Shown piece after piece: positions 20,152 through 27,619 of a stretch of 64,000 nucleotides of DNA. The notes beneath the pieces were generated by a model. It saw only the letters and a list, made by a program, of their open reading frames with translations, did no database searches and was not told the origin of the DNA. Origin of the DNA: Acidimicrobiia bacterium (GTDB taxonomy: Bacteria; Actinomycetota; Acidimicrobiia; Spongiisociales; UBA11373); assembly GCA_040902765.1 (NCBI GenBank), contig JBBDWO010000002.1, positions 1 to 64,000 on the forward strand. Reading direction: 5' to 3'. Every line of letters starts with the position of its first letter. The first letter of the stretch is position 1. Position numbers and translations under genes: made by a program.

Positions 20152-20597
20152 TGGCGAACGAAGCCTGGTTCGAGACCCCTCCCTTTCGGGACGACTACCA
20201 GCTGACCCTCGTGGACGGGTCCTATCTGACCGCAGCCGTCAAGCCCAAGCAGTTCCTCCACATCGATCAGGCCGAGTGCATCCTGTGCGAGGGCTGCGTC
20301 GACATCTGCCCCTGGAAGTGCATCCACTATCTCTCCCTCGACACGATCGCCGAGGCGACCAACGTCGACGACCCGCGCCAGGACGCCACCAACTACGGGG
20401 TGTTCATCGTCGACGAGGACGAGTGCACCCGATGTGCCCTGTGCGTCGACCGGTGCCCGACCAACGTGATCAGCCTCGGCAAGTATGAGGGGTCGCTGGC
20501 CGCCCAGGCGGAGGAGCTCGCGGTGAGCGCGCCGTGGGCGGTGGACACGGGGCAGCGAGATCACAAACACGGCTATGCCTACGGCATGCGGTTCTGA
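20151..20597 (+). CDS. 2x[4Fe-4S] ferredoxin-like protein
   Basis: 148-residue iron-sulfur protein with two complete cluster motifs, C43/C46/C49/C53 (CILCEGCVDICP) and C92/C95/C98/C102 (CTRCALCVDRCP), separated by ~40 residues. Unlike short bacterial ferredoxins it has ~40 residues before and ~45 after the clusters. There is no signal peptide, so it is cytoplasmic. It overlaps the membrane-protein gene upstream and is 62 bases before cytochrome b6. Its presence in a quinol:cytochrome c reductase operon is unusual for actinobacteria. It may feed or accept electrons at the cytoplasmic face; that is inference. Confidence 0.9.
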   Translation: MANEAWFETPPFRDDYQLTLVDGSYLTAAVKPKQFLHIDQAECILCEGCVDICPWKCIHYLSLDTIAEATNVDDPRQDATNYGVFIVDEDECTRCALCVDRCPTNVISLGKYEGSLAAQAEELAVSAPWAVDTGQRDHKHGYAYGMRF

Positions 20598-20659
20598 GGA
20601 ACGGCGCAGATTTGACGCTCGGCTCGGCCGGGTAAGAGACTGAGAACACGGAGGACGGG

Positions 20660-21442
20660 TTGACCAGCGGAAACGGCGACGGGAAGAAGGGCATCGGCAC
20701 TCGGCTCGCCGAGATGCCCGGCCGCGTGCGCGACAGCGAGGTCTGGGAGTCGATCTTCCGGCCCGGTTCGCCGTTCCGCAAAGGCTACGGCGACAGCCCC
20801 CGCAACCGGTCCTACGTGATCATGAACAACGTGCTCTATCACCTCCACCCGGTGAAGGTGAAGCGGCACGCCGTCCGCCTTTCCTACACCCTGTGCCTGG
20901 GAGGGCTCTCTTTCTTCCTGTTCATCCTGTTGACCATCACGGGCATCTTCCTCATGTTCTATTACACGCCCGCCTCGCCCGACGCGTACGAGGACATCGC
21001 CTCGCTGTCCACGAGCGTCGCCTTCGGGCAGCTGGTGCGCAACATGCACCGATGGGGCGCCCACCTGATGGTGATCACGGTGTTCCTGCACATGACCCGG
21101 GTCTTCTATCACGGCGCCTACAAGCCGCCGCGCGAGTTCAACTGGGTGGTCGGCGTCGTCCTGCTCTTTCTCACCCTGTTCCTCTCCTTCACCGGCTACC
21201 TGCTCCCTTGGGACCAGCTGGCCCTGTGGGCGGTGACGGTGGGATCCAACATGGGTGGCTACACCCCCGTGTTCGGTGACCAGGTGACGTTCGTACTGCT
21301 CGGGGGGCTCCAGGTGGGGGCGGCGACGCTGCTGCGCTTCTACGTGCTCCACGTCCTCGCCTTTCCGTTCCTCATCGTGATCTTCATGGCCGTCCACTTC
21401 TGGCGCGTGCGCAAAGACGGCGGCATCTCCGGACCGCTCTAA
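20660..21442 (+). CDS. Cytochrome b6-type subunit of a quinol:cytochrome c reductase
   Basis: 260-residue four-helix cytochrome b N-terminal half. Haem b ligands are H130/H144 (13 residues between, RNMHRWGAH and FLHMTR) and H231/H246 (14 between). The 14-residue spacing in helix D is the b6 rather than bc1 pattern. C79 in [10 protein letters not shown] sits where b6 proteins bind the extra haem c (YCLGG). The motif TGYLLPWDQ is typical. The start is a TTG at 20660 with GGAGG six bases upstream. It belongs with the adjacent subunit IV-like and Rieske genes; the quinol is probably menaquinol. Confidence 0.93.
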   Translation: MTSGNGDGKKGIGTRLAEMPGRVRDSEVWESIFRPGSPFRKGYGDSPRNRSYVIMNNVLYHLHPVKVKRHAVRLSYTLCLGGLSFFLFILLTITGIFLMFYYTPASPDAYEDIASLSTSVAFGQLVRNMHRWGAHLMVITVFLHMTRVFYHGAYKPPREFNWVVGVVLLFLTLFLSFTGYLLPWDQLALWAVTVGSNMGGYTPVFGDQVTFVLLGGLQVGAATLLRFYVLHVLAFPFLIVIFMAVHFWRVRKDGGISGPL

Positions 21443-21451
21443 GGATCGACC

Positions 21452-22141
21452 ATGGCTGACATCCCCGAACATCTCCTCAGACGAGCCGCACAGGCGAGAG
21501 CGAAGGCTCGCGGCGTGTCCGTCGACGAGGTGCTCGTCGAGTTCGGCGCCGCGCCCTCAGAGGGCAACGGCGAGTCGGCGGCGCCGGCGGCCACCGTGGC
21601 CACCGCGGTCTCGTCGGCCCCCTCCGCTCTAGCCATCCCAGAGGGCGTCCGCACCCAGCGCCTCCTGACCGTGGTCAAGGCTCGAGCCATCCAGCAGGTG
21701 AAGAAGGAGCCCACCGACAAGGTGCATGTGTGGCCCCACCTGCTCGGCATGGAGTTCGTGGCGCTGCTGGTGGTCACCGCCCTGCTCACCGTCTTCTCCG
21801 TGTTCCAGGACGCCCCGCTCCTCGAGTTCGCCAATCCGAACGACCAGCCGAATCCGTCAAAGGCCCCGTGGTACTTCCTCGGCCTCCAGGAGCTGCTGTC
21901 CTACTTCGACGCCCAGGTGGCAGGCGTCCTCATCCCGGGCCTCGGACTGGCCGGGCTCGCCTCCATCCCCTATGTGGACCGCAACCGCTCAACACTGCCT
22001 TCGGATCGCAAGTTCGCCATCATGGTGTTCACCTTCTTCGTGATGGCCTCGGCGATCCTCACCATGATCGGATCCTTCTACCGGGGTCCCGGACTCAACT
22101 TCTCGTATCCGTGGAGAGACGGGATCTTCTTCGACCTATGA
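21452..22141 (+). CDS. Subunit IV-type cytochrome b C-terminal half with N-terminal VRRSA-like module
   Basis: 229 residues. Residues 3-33 (IPEHLLRRAAQARAKARGVS then VDEVLVEFGA) match the module duplicated in the cytochrome c at 16244. An Ala-rich linker follows. Three membrane helices come next with PNPSKAPWYFLGLQELLSYF, the subunit IV quinol-site motif with APWY in place of PEWY as in menaquinol-type enzymes. The ATG at 21452 follows AAGGA. Its stop overlaps the Rieske start (ATGA). Together with the b6 gene it makes a complete split cytochrome b. Confidence 0.93.
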   Translation: MADIPEHLLRRAAQARAKARGVSVDEVLVEFGAAPSEGNGESAAPAATVATAVSSAPSALAIPEGVRTQRLLTVVKARAIQQVKKEPTDKVHVWPHLLGMEFVALLVVTALLTVFSVFQDAPLLEFANPNDQPNPSKAPWYFLGLQELLSYFDAQVAGVLIPGLGLAGLASIPYVDRNRSTLPSDRKFAIMVFTFFVMASAILTMIGSFYRGPGLNFSYPWRDGIFFDL

Positions 22142-22968
22142 GCGCGCCACAGATCCTCTCACTGGCATTCGCCATCATCGCGATCCTCGCCGTGGTCGCC
22201 ATCGGCAGCGTGGCCTACCGACGCGGCACCGGGGAAACGGACGAGGGAACCACCGGTCGACTCGACCGCAAGGCCCGCCGTCGTGGCCGCGATGTGGAGA
22301 AGCGTCGGCGCTCCCCTGAGCGGGAGCCCATCGCAGCGGAGGCCACGGCCACCGACGAGGAGCCTCCGGTCGACCCCCGGCAACTCCGACCCGAAATCGG
22401 CCGCGAGGAGTACGACATCACCCGGCGGCAGTTCTTCAACCGCGGGGTCGGTGCCATCTTCGGTGTGTTCCTCGCCCAGTTCGGCATCGCCTCACTCGCC
22501 TTCATGTGGCCGAAGCTCCGGGGCGGCGGCTTCGGAGGCCGCGTGGTCATCGGCACCATCGATGACCTCACCAGAAGCGTCTTCCTCCCCGACGGCCGGG
22601 TGCAGCCACTCTTCGCCTCGGCCGCCCAGGCCTACATCGTGCCCTTCCAGGGGAGTACCGACGGGACCAGCTTCGAGGGACTCCCGGTCGTCGCCGGCGG
22701 CCTGATGGCGCTGTGGCAACGGTGCGTGCACCTCGGCTGCCGGGTGCCGACCTGCCAGAGCAGCCAGGGCTTCGAATGCCCGTGCCACTCCTCCAAGTAC
22801 AACTACCACGGCGAATACGAGGACGGACCGGCACCCCGGAACCTCGACCGCTTCGTGGTGTCGCTCGACGACGCCGGCAACTTCATCGTGGACACCGGAC
22901 AGGTGATCCAGACCTCCCGTTCCCGGGTCAAGAGCACCGAGTACCCGCAAGGACCGTCGTGTCTGTGA
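22138..22968 (+). CDS. Rieske [2Fe-2S] protein
   Basis: 276 residues. Two hydrophobic helices (~5-26 and ~103-123) flank a strongly basic/acidic cytoplasmic stretch. The Rieske fold then carries ligands C196/H198 (CVHLGC) and C214/H217 (CPCHSS), with C201 and C216 placed for the stabilising disulfide. The extra first helix recalls the multi-helix Rieske proteins of actinobacteria rather than the one-helix bc1 type. The ATG overlaps the subunit IV stop. Confidence 0.95.
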   Translation: MSAPQILSLAFAIIAILAVVAIGSVAYRRGTGETDEGTTGRLDRKARRRGRDVEKRRRSPEREPIAAEATATDEEPPVDPRQLRPEIGREEYDITRRQFFNRGVGAIFGVFLAQFGIASLAFMWPKLRGGGFGGRVVIGTIDDLTRSVFLPDGRVQPLFASAAQAYIVPFQGSTDGTSFEGLPVVAGGLMALWQRCVHLGCRVPTCQSSQGFECPCHSSKYNYHGEYEDGPAPRNLDRFVVSLDDAGNFIVDTGQVIQTSRSRVKSTEYPQGPSCL

Positions 22969-22997
22969 GCGACGACCACGAGCGGGGTGGGTGAGCC

Positions 22998-24500
22998 ATG
23001 GACCTAGGTGCGGCGGTACTCGCCCTCGCCATCCTCGCCTTCATCGGCTGGCTCACCTACGCCGTGACCCGCGGGCCGGCACGCCCCACCCGCGAGGCGC
23101 CGCCACCCAATCTCGAGCCGTACATGACGGACGACGAGCTGGAGTCGAAGCGGCTCAACCGAGTGCTCGGCGCGGCCCTGGTCGCTACCGCCGTCCTCGC
23201 CATCGTCATGCCGCTCTATTACCTGAACGAGACCGACCGTCAGGCGGCGGCGGAGTACCGGTTCGGCCAGATCGCCATCGAGCGCGGCCACCACTGGTTC
23301 GAGGAGTTCCAGTGCATCGACTGCCACGGTCCCAGCGGGGTCGGCGGCGCAGCGTCGTTCATCGAGTCTCGCAGCGGCATGCCCACGAGCTGGGCGGCTC
23401 CGGCACTCGACGACATCTTCCTGCGGTACTCCGTCGACGAGATCAGGTACTGGATCACCTTCGGCCGCCCGGGCACGCCGATGCCGGCGTGGGGCGTGGA
23501 AGGCGGCGGACCGCTCACCTACCAGCAGGTGGACGAGCTGATTGCGCTCATCGGGACGATTCAGATCGGCGCCGGGGCCGCCTTCGACGCCGTCGACAGC
23601 CGGGTACGGTTCGAACTCACCCGCCTCGACGGCGCCGACGACACGGTGGACGCAGCCATCGCCGCCAAGCAGGCCGAGATCGACTCGATCCTGGCCGCGC
23701 CAGACCTGTACGCGCGGGTCCTGACCATGCCTGCGGAACTGGTTGCCATTCTCAGCGCCGACGGCACCTGCACCGCAGCCTCGGCAGAACTCGTGTCGCT
23801 CCCCTGCGGCGCCTCCGGGACCGACACCGACCGGGACGGCCTCGCCGACGATGCGGAGACCGAGCTGACCGGCTTCCTCGAACGACTGCTCGCCGTGATT
23901 CCCCCGTCCCCCTCGGCCAACGACCTCGCCCGCCTCGTGTTCGATCCAGCCGACGCCTTCAGCAACACCGACAGCGAGGGTCGACCGCTGCGCGATCTCG
24001 CCGCTGCCGATGAGGTGATCCTCGACGTGGACCAGGTGGTTCGGGACCTCCGACTGGCCACCCAAAACGGTGACCGGCTCCTCGCCGCCGCCGAGGCGAA
24101 CCTCGCCTTCCTCATCGAGGCGCGTGAGGCCCGTCGCTACGCCGTCGACTTTGACACCCTCGCCACCGATGCCTTCGGCGGGAATCTCGACGACGCCCGC
24201 CGCGCCGTCGGCCTGTACAACGCCTACTGCGCCCGTTGCCACACCGCCGGGTTCTCCGCCGGGATCGCCTTCGCCCAGGAGCCTGGTTCCGGGGCGATGG
24301 GGCCCTCCCTCCGTGGCGGTCGGGCGCTGGTCCAGTTTCCGAACCTCGACGACCACATCGCCTTTCTCATCTCCGGCTCGGACGAACTGGTGCCCTACGG
24401 GGTCAACGGGCTGGGTAGTGGTCGGATGCCCAGCTTCGGAACATTCCTCAGCGAGCAGGACCTGACCCTCATCGCCAGGTACGAGAGGAGCCTGCCATGA
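22998..24500 (+). CDS. Dihaem membrane cytochrome c with a long inserted domain
   Basis: 500 residues. Two N-terminal helices (~4-23 and ~56-74), then CIDCH at 106-110 and CARCH at 411-415, each with a downstream Met (TPMPAW, GRMPSF) as probable axial ligand. The two haem domains are separated by ~250 residues of non-haem sequence. This insert includes an acidic loop DTDRDGLADDAETE near residue 280 that resembles calcium-binding thrombospondin-type-3 repeats, and a cysteine pair. It is the haem c subunit of the b6-type complex by position. The insert is not recognised. Confidence 0.9.
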   Translation: MDLGAAVLALAILAFIGWLTYAVTRGPARPTREAPPPNLEPYMTDDELESKRLNRVLGAALVATAVLAIVMPLYYLNETDRQAAAEYRFGQIAIERGHHWFEEFQCIDCHGPSGVGGAASFIESRSGMPTSWAAPALDDIFLRYSVDEIRYWITFGRPGTPMPAWGVEGGGPLTYQQVDELIALIGTIQIGAGAAFDAVDSRVRFELTRLDGADDTVDAAIAAKQAEIDSILAAPDLYARVLTMPAELVAILSADGTCTAASAELVSLPCGASGTDTDRDGLADDAETELTGFLERLLAVIPPSPSANDLARLVFDPADAFSNTDSEGRPLRDLAAADEVILDVDQVVRDLRLATQNGDRLLAAAEANLAFLIEAREARRYAVDFDTLATDAFGGNLDDARRAVGLYNAYCARCHTAGFSAGIAFAQEPGSGAMGPSLRGGRALVQFPNLDDHIAFLISGSDELVPYGVNGLGSGRMPSFGTFLSEQDLTLIARYERSLP

Positions 24501-24991
24501 TCGCACGGCTCCATCGCGACGAACGCGGGCTCAGCCGTCTCGAGTGGATCGGGATCATCCTCGCCCTGTTCGTTCTGTTGTCGTTCGTTCCCCAGTTCCG
24601 GGCGCTGCTCGCCGATGTCTACGACTGGATGGTGGGGCGCCACAACGTCGACGCCGATGGCAACCCGGCGTCGGGCGTCCTCGTCCGTGGCCTCATCGTC
24701 GCCATCAGTGCGCTGGCGATCTTCGTGGGCACCGTCTGGCTCATCAACCACACCAACCTGGGTAACCGCCTGGCGTTCCTCATCACCGGAGCCGGCTTCT
24801 TCGGGTTCCTGGCCATCGTCGGTCTCCTCTACACGCTGTATGCCCCACGGGGTGTGCGACCGAGGTCGGTCGAGGGCCTCAACGCCTTCGAGATCCGAAT
24901 CCTCCCCGGGTCGCTGATGGTGGGGTCGGCGATCCTGTTCGTGATGTTCCTCGCCGCCCTCAGCCGCCTGGAAGCCGCGCAAGACGAGTAG
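24497..24991 (+). CDS. Small membrane protein ending the b6-type operon
   Basis: 164 residues with about four helices (~17-35, ~62-82, ~91-112, ~134-155). The ATG overlaps the dihaem cytochrome stop (ATGA). The start DERGLSRLEWIGIILALF is superficially like a class III prepilin leader but the rest is a multi-helix protein, so I do not call it a pilin. No family is recognised. Position suggests an accessory subunit of the reductase. Confidence 0.8.
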   Translation: MIARLHRDERGLSRLEWIGIILALFVLLSFVPQFRALLADVYDWMVGRHNVDADGNPASGVLVRGLIVAISALAIFVGTVWLINHTNLGNRLAFLITGAGFFGFLAIVGLLYTLYAPRGVRPRSVEGLNAFEIRILPGSLMVGSAILFVMFLAALSRLEAAQDE

Positions 24992-24997
24992 ATCGTC

Positions 24998-25104
24998 AGC
25001 TGTTAGCTATTGGCTATTAGCGGTTGGCCAGAGGCGCGTCGCGCCAACGGAAGGCGAGGGTCTGGCTAATGGCTAAGAGCTAAAAGCCAATAGCCGATCG
25101 CTCA
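24998..25104. repeat. Inverted heptad arms around a GC hairpin, abutting the rex stop
   Basis: Left arm: AGCTGTT AGCTATT GGCTATT AGCGGTT GGCCAGA (24998-25032). Right arm: GGCTAAT GGCTAAG AGCTAAA AGCCAAT AGCCGAT (25064-25098), partly its reverse complement. Between them lies GGCGCGTCGCGCC. The right arm reaches the rex stop codon. It could act as a bidirectional terminator between convergent genes. Confidence 0.75.
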
Positions 25105-25722
25105 ACTCCTGTTGAGGTAATACGCCAGGACTTGCAGCTCCGTCGACAGATCCACGCGACGGACTTCGACGCCCTCCGGAACTTTGATCACGGTCGGTGC
25201 GAAGTTGAGGATCGATCGAATCCCGGCGGCGGCCATCGCATCGGCGACCTCCTGCGCTACGGACGCCGGCGTGGTGATGATCCCGATGGACGCTCCCCGA
25301 TCGGCGACGGCGCCGGCAAGTGCCTCCATCGACTCGACCACCATCGAGTCCACCCGGGTCCCCACCTTGGCCTGATCGCTGTCGAACAAGCCAACGATCT
25401 CGAACCGTCGCCTTCCGAATCCGTCGTAGTTCGCCAGTGCACGACCGAGGTTTCCGATGCCGACGATCACCACCGCCCAGTCGCGGGTCAGTCCCAGTTC
25501 CATGCTGATCTGAAAGCGGAGATGCTCCGTGTCGTACCCGACCCCCCTCACCCCGTAGGAGCCGAGGTAGGACAGGTCCTTTCGAACCTTGGCGCTGTTG
25601 ACACCGGCCCGGGTCGCGAGTTCCTCCGACGACACCGAGGTCTGGTCCGGAGGAAGCTCGTCGAGGCACCTGAGGTATACGGGCAGGCGCTGCACCGTGA
25701 CGGCTGGGACTGTCGACTTCAC
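25102..25722 (-). CDS. rex: Redox-sensing transcriptional repressor Rex
   Basis: 206 residues, full length. The N-terminal winged helix contains SSEELATRAGVNSAKVRKDL and YLGSYGVRGVGYD. The C-terminal Rossmann domain has VVIVGIGNLGRALANYDGF and a domain-swap helix at the end. Rex binds DNA when NADH is low and releases it when NADH rises, typically controlling respiratory genes. Its neighbourhood (nuo and the reductase island) fits, but I find no convincing Rex operator in the gaps. The start is a GTG. Confidence 0.95.
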   Translation of the reverse strand: MKSTVPAVTVQRLPVYLRCLDELPPDQTSVSSEELATRAGVNSAKVRKDLSYLGSYGVRGVGYDTEHLRFQISMELGLTRDWAVVIVGIGNLGRALANYDGFGRRRFEIVGLFDSDQAKVGTRVDSMVVESMEALAGAVADRGASIGIITTPASVAQEVADAMAAAGIRSILNFAPTVIKVPEGVEVRRVDLSTELQVLAYYLNRS

Positions 25723-25743
25723 CGTTGCGAGGTTAGGAGCCTG

Positions 25744-25796
25744 CTGCGGCAGTAAAACCGCCGCAGGCGGCAGACGGCAGACGGCAGACGGCAGAC
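25744..25796. repeat. Hairpin and GGCAGAC heptad array upstream of rex
   Basis: CTGCGGC (25744-25750) pairs with GCCGCAG (25760-25766). Four perfect GGCAGAC units follow at 25769-25796. This is just upstream of the rex GTG, so it may lie in the rex leader. Confidence 0.75.
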
Positions 25797-25837
25797 GGCG
25801 GGGAAAGCCCGCGGACAGGGGCCGATCCGTTCTGACT

Positions 25838-25987
25838 CTCCTCCCCCGTAGGGGGAGGTAGCAGCGGCCGAAGGTCGCTGACGGAGGGGGAGGCCAGACG
25901 CGTCGCGAGGCCCACGTAGCGTTCGCCCTCCCCCCTCCCCTCCGGTCGCTCCGCTCCCTACGGGACTCCCCCCTACGGGGGGAGAGC
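25838..25987. repeat. GC-rich palindromic intergenic element, copy 3
   Basis: Complete copy in the same orientation as the others: CCTCCCCCGTAGGGGGAGG, GACGCGTCGCGAGGCC core, end CCCCCCTACGGGGGG. Both terminal palindromes carry a GTA/TAC loop instead of GAA/TTC, a compensated change between the two ends. It fills the gap between rex and the glutaredoxin-like gene. Confidence 0.85.
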
Positions 25988-26007
25988 GTCTTGCCGGCGA
26001 CGGGCCC

Positions 26008-26235
26008 CTACCTCAGCGCCCGTCTCACGTCTCGTTTGGTGAAGTGGCCGGCGAGGACCGTCGCTCCGTCAGCAATCACTACCGGGAGGCGGTCGCCGTA
26101 TGGTTGCTCCCAGGCGGTTCCGGCGACGTCGATGATCTCGAGATCGTGGCGACGACGACGACACACCGCCGTGACGATCGGCAATGCAGCCTCACAGAGC
26201 GAGCAGTCGGGCCGGGAGAGGAACAGGACCGTCAT
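26008..26235 (-). CDS. Glutaredoxin-like small thiol protein
   Basis: About 75 residues with the thioredoxin-fold start TVLFLSRPDCSLCEAALP. The CxxC redox motif is CSLC, followed by the strand-helix pattern ending in a cis-Pro loop (RLPVVIADG). I choose the ATG at 26233-26235; an upstream GTG at 26253 would add six residues. Neither has a Shine-Dalgarno. Function is thiol-disulfide exchange of unknown partner; family DUF836-like. Confidence 0.8.
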   Translation of the reverse strand: MTVLFLSRPDCSLCEAALPIVTAVCRRRRHDLEIIDVAGTAWEQPYGDRLPVVIADGATVLAGHFTKRDVRRALR

Positions 26236-26256
26236 GCGAGTATCGTCGTCCACCCG

Positions 26257-26352
26257 ATGCGCCCCGCCACCGTCTTCGCCCTCATCGCCCTGCTCCTCCT
26301 GATCGCGGCGGCCGGCACCGTGTTCGTCGTTCAGCTCGTCTCACTGGACTGA
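26257..26352 (+). CDS. Possible 31-residue single-helix membrane protein
   Basis: ATG at 26257 opens MRPATVFALIALLLLIAAAG and ends in a short extracellular tail. It is one hydrophobic helix with a basic N-terminus. It overlaps the 3' end of the SAM adenosyltransferase gene by 22 bases on the other strand and has no ribosome site, so it would need leaderless translation. Weak call. Confidence 0.3.
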   Translation: MRPATVFALIALLLLIAAAGTVFVVQLVSLD

Positions 26353-27167
26353 GCGCCCCCGGCAGCCCCCAGGCCGACCGACAAGCCCTCGCTGATGCTG
26401 AGCACCTCGTCGGCGCGCCCACCGGACACGGCGATTGCCATCAGCCCGTATGAGTCGACGTGAACGATCCGGGAACCCTCGGACCCATAGGTGTCGGCCC
26501 AGGGCAGTTCGAGACGCTGGCCGCCGATGCGCACCGACAGGGTGTCCCCCGGCCGGGCACCGATGAGGGCGAGGTCGTCAGGTGCGATGTTCGTCTGGGC
26601 ATTGCCGAAGCCGTCGATCCAGAGCACCTCACCGTCGACGACGCCATCGCCGTGTTCCACCAGCGGCAGCAACAGCGGGGTGAGCGAGTCGGGATCGACG
26701 TCGGCGCCCAGGTCGTCGAGCTTCGCTTCACCCGACGCCAGCACGGCGGCCGCCGGCGCAAAGACGTCGCGCCCGTCGAAGGTGACACCACTCCGAGGCA
26801 GACGGAACTCCTCGTTGTCCAGCGACACGATCCGGGTGGCCCCGCCGACCATCGCCACCGCCGGGGCGAGTAGTCCGTTGTCGGGACCGACGAAATGCCC
26901 CCACGCGGTCTCGGCGGCGATGCCGCGGCGGCCGGTGCCCACGCCCGGGTCGACCACCGCCAGGCACACCCCCGGGGGCAGGTACTGGACGGCCCGCAGC
27001 AGCGCCAGGGCCCCCGCCCGGACGTTGCCCCGCTCCACCCCGTGAGTGACGTCGATCACGACGGCATGGGGGTCGATCCGTCGAATCACCCCATGCACGA
27101 CACCGACGAACTCGTCGGTGAGCCCGTAGTCGGTGAGCAGCGAGATGGGGCGAGAGGAGGCGGCCAT
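26331..27167 (-). CDS. SAM hydroxide adenosyltransferase / SAM hydrolase (DUF62 family)
   Basis: 278 residues. Family motifs are LLTDYGLTDEFVG at the N-terminus, VDPGVGTGRRGIA, FVGPDNGLLAPA and TFDGRDVFAPAAA. The C-terminal beta-barrel contains GFGNAQTNI. The family breaks S-adenosylmethionine into adenosine and methionine using water/hydroxide; chlorinase and fluorinase relatives differ in a loop insert not obvious here. It stands alone, with a 452-base non-coding region upstream. Confidence 0.9.
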   Translation of the reverse strand: MAASSRPISLLTDYGLTDEFVGVVHGVIRRIDPHAVVIDVTHGVERGNVRAGALALLRAVQYLPPGVCLAVVDPGVGTGRRGIAAETAWGHFVGPDNGLLAPAVAMVGGATRIVSLDNEEFRLPRSGVTFDGRDVFAPAAAVLASGEAKLDDLGADVDPDSLTPLLLPLVEHGDGVVDGEVLWIDGFGNAQTNIAPDDLALIGARPGDTLSVRIGGQRLELPWADTYGSEGSRIVHVDSYGLMAIAVSGGRADEVLSISEGLSVGLGAAGGAQSSETS

Positions 27168-27195
27168 AGGCTAGGGAGCGTAACCCAGGGGTCAC

Positions 27196-27320
27196 GGCTT
27201 CCAGCTACCAGCTACCAGTGAGCTCATGGCCAGAGGGACGTTTCCGTCATCCGTCATCCGTCGACCGTCGACGGTCGACGAACCCTCTAGCCAACAGCCA
27301 AGAGCCAATGGCTAATAGCT
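27196..27320. repeat. Three heptad arrays upstream of the SAM hydrolase gene
   Basis: GGCTTCC AGCTACC AGCTACC (27196-27216); CCGTCAT CCGTCAT CCGTCGA CCGTCGA CGGTCGA (27244-27278); AGCCAAC AGCCAAG AGCCAAT GGCTAAT (27289-27316). Three different units in one gap share the period of seven. Confidence 0.8.
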
Positions 27321-27345
27321 GGCGCGAGCGAAGCGAGCGCGAAAG

Positions 27346-27430
27346 CGCAAGGCCCAACGAACCTCTTCGGCATCTTCCCCGCACTTCCCCAGACGAGGTT
27401 TCCAACCGATTCAGCACCTTGGGCCTTGCG
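27346..27430. other. Nested inverted repeat, possible structured RNA or cruciform
   Basis: CGCAAGGCCCAA (27346-27357) is perfectly complementary to TTGGGCCTTGCG (27419-27430). Inside, AACCTC (27360-27365) pairs with GAGGTT (27395-27400). There is no convincing reading frame across it. It may be a structured RNA, a terminator or a repeat; strand unknown. Confidence 0.5.
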
Positions 27431-27557
27431 TGACCGAACCTACGGATGTCGGGGCGTCGCGTCAACCACCGTGCGCACGCCGAGTTTTCGCGGTCTCGTG
27501 CGCGCCATTGCCCTCACCGGATGCTTGTCGCACGCAACCGCGCACTCGATCGAGCTC

Positions 27558-27601
27558 TTCTCCACATATCCACAGCAATCCACAGGGGCTTGTGCACAAG
27601 C
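27558..27601. promoter_or_regulatory. Cluster of DnaA-box-like nonamers
   Basis: Within 41 bases four nonamers resemble the DnaA box TTATCCACA: TTCTCCACA (27558), ATATCCACA (27566), CAATCCACA (27576) and TTGTGCACA (27590), each one or two mismatches away. The last lies in a perfect palindrome GCTTGTGCACAAGC. The area is A+T richer than its surroundings. No dnaA/dnaN genes are near, so an auxiliary DnaA-binding site is as likely as an origin. Confidence 0.45.
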
Positions 27602-27619
27602 GGTGTCGACAACTAGCCC

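Noticed and set aside
23004-24506. 500-codon open frame on the minus strand
   Set aside because: Exact antisense of the dihaem cytochrome c gene, which has haem motifs, start overlap and operon context.
24497-24991. Type IV pilin-like N-terminus (RGLSRLEWIGIILALF)
   Set aside because: The protein has about four hydrophobic segments and sits in a respiratory operon; resemblance to a prepilin leader is superficial.
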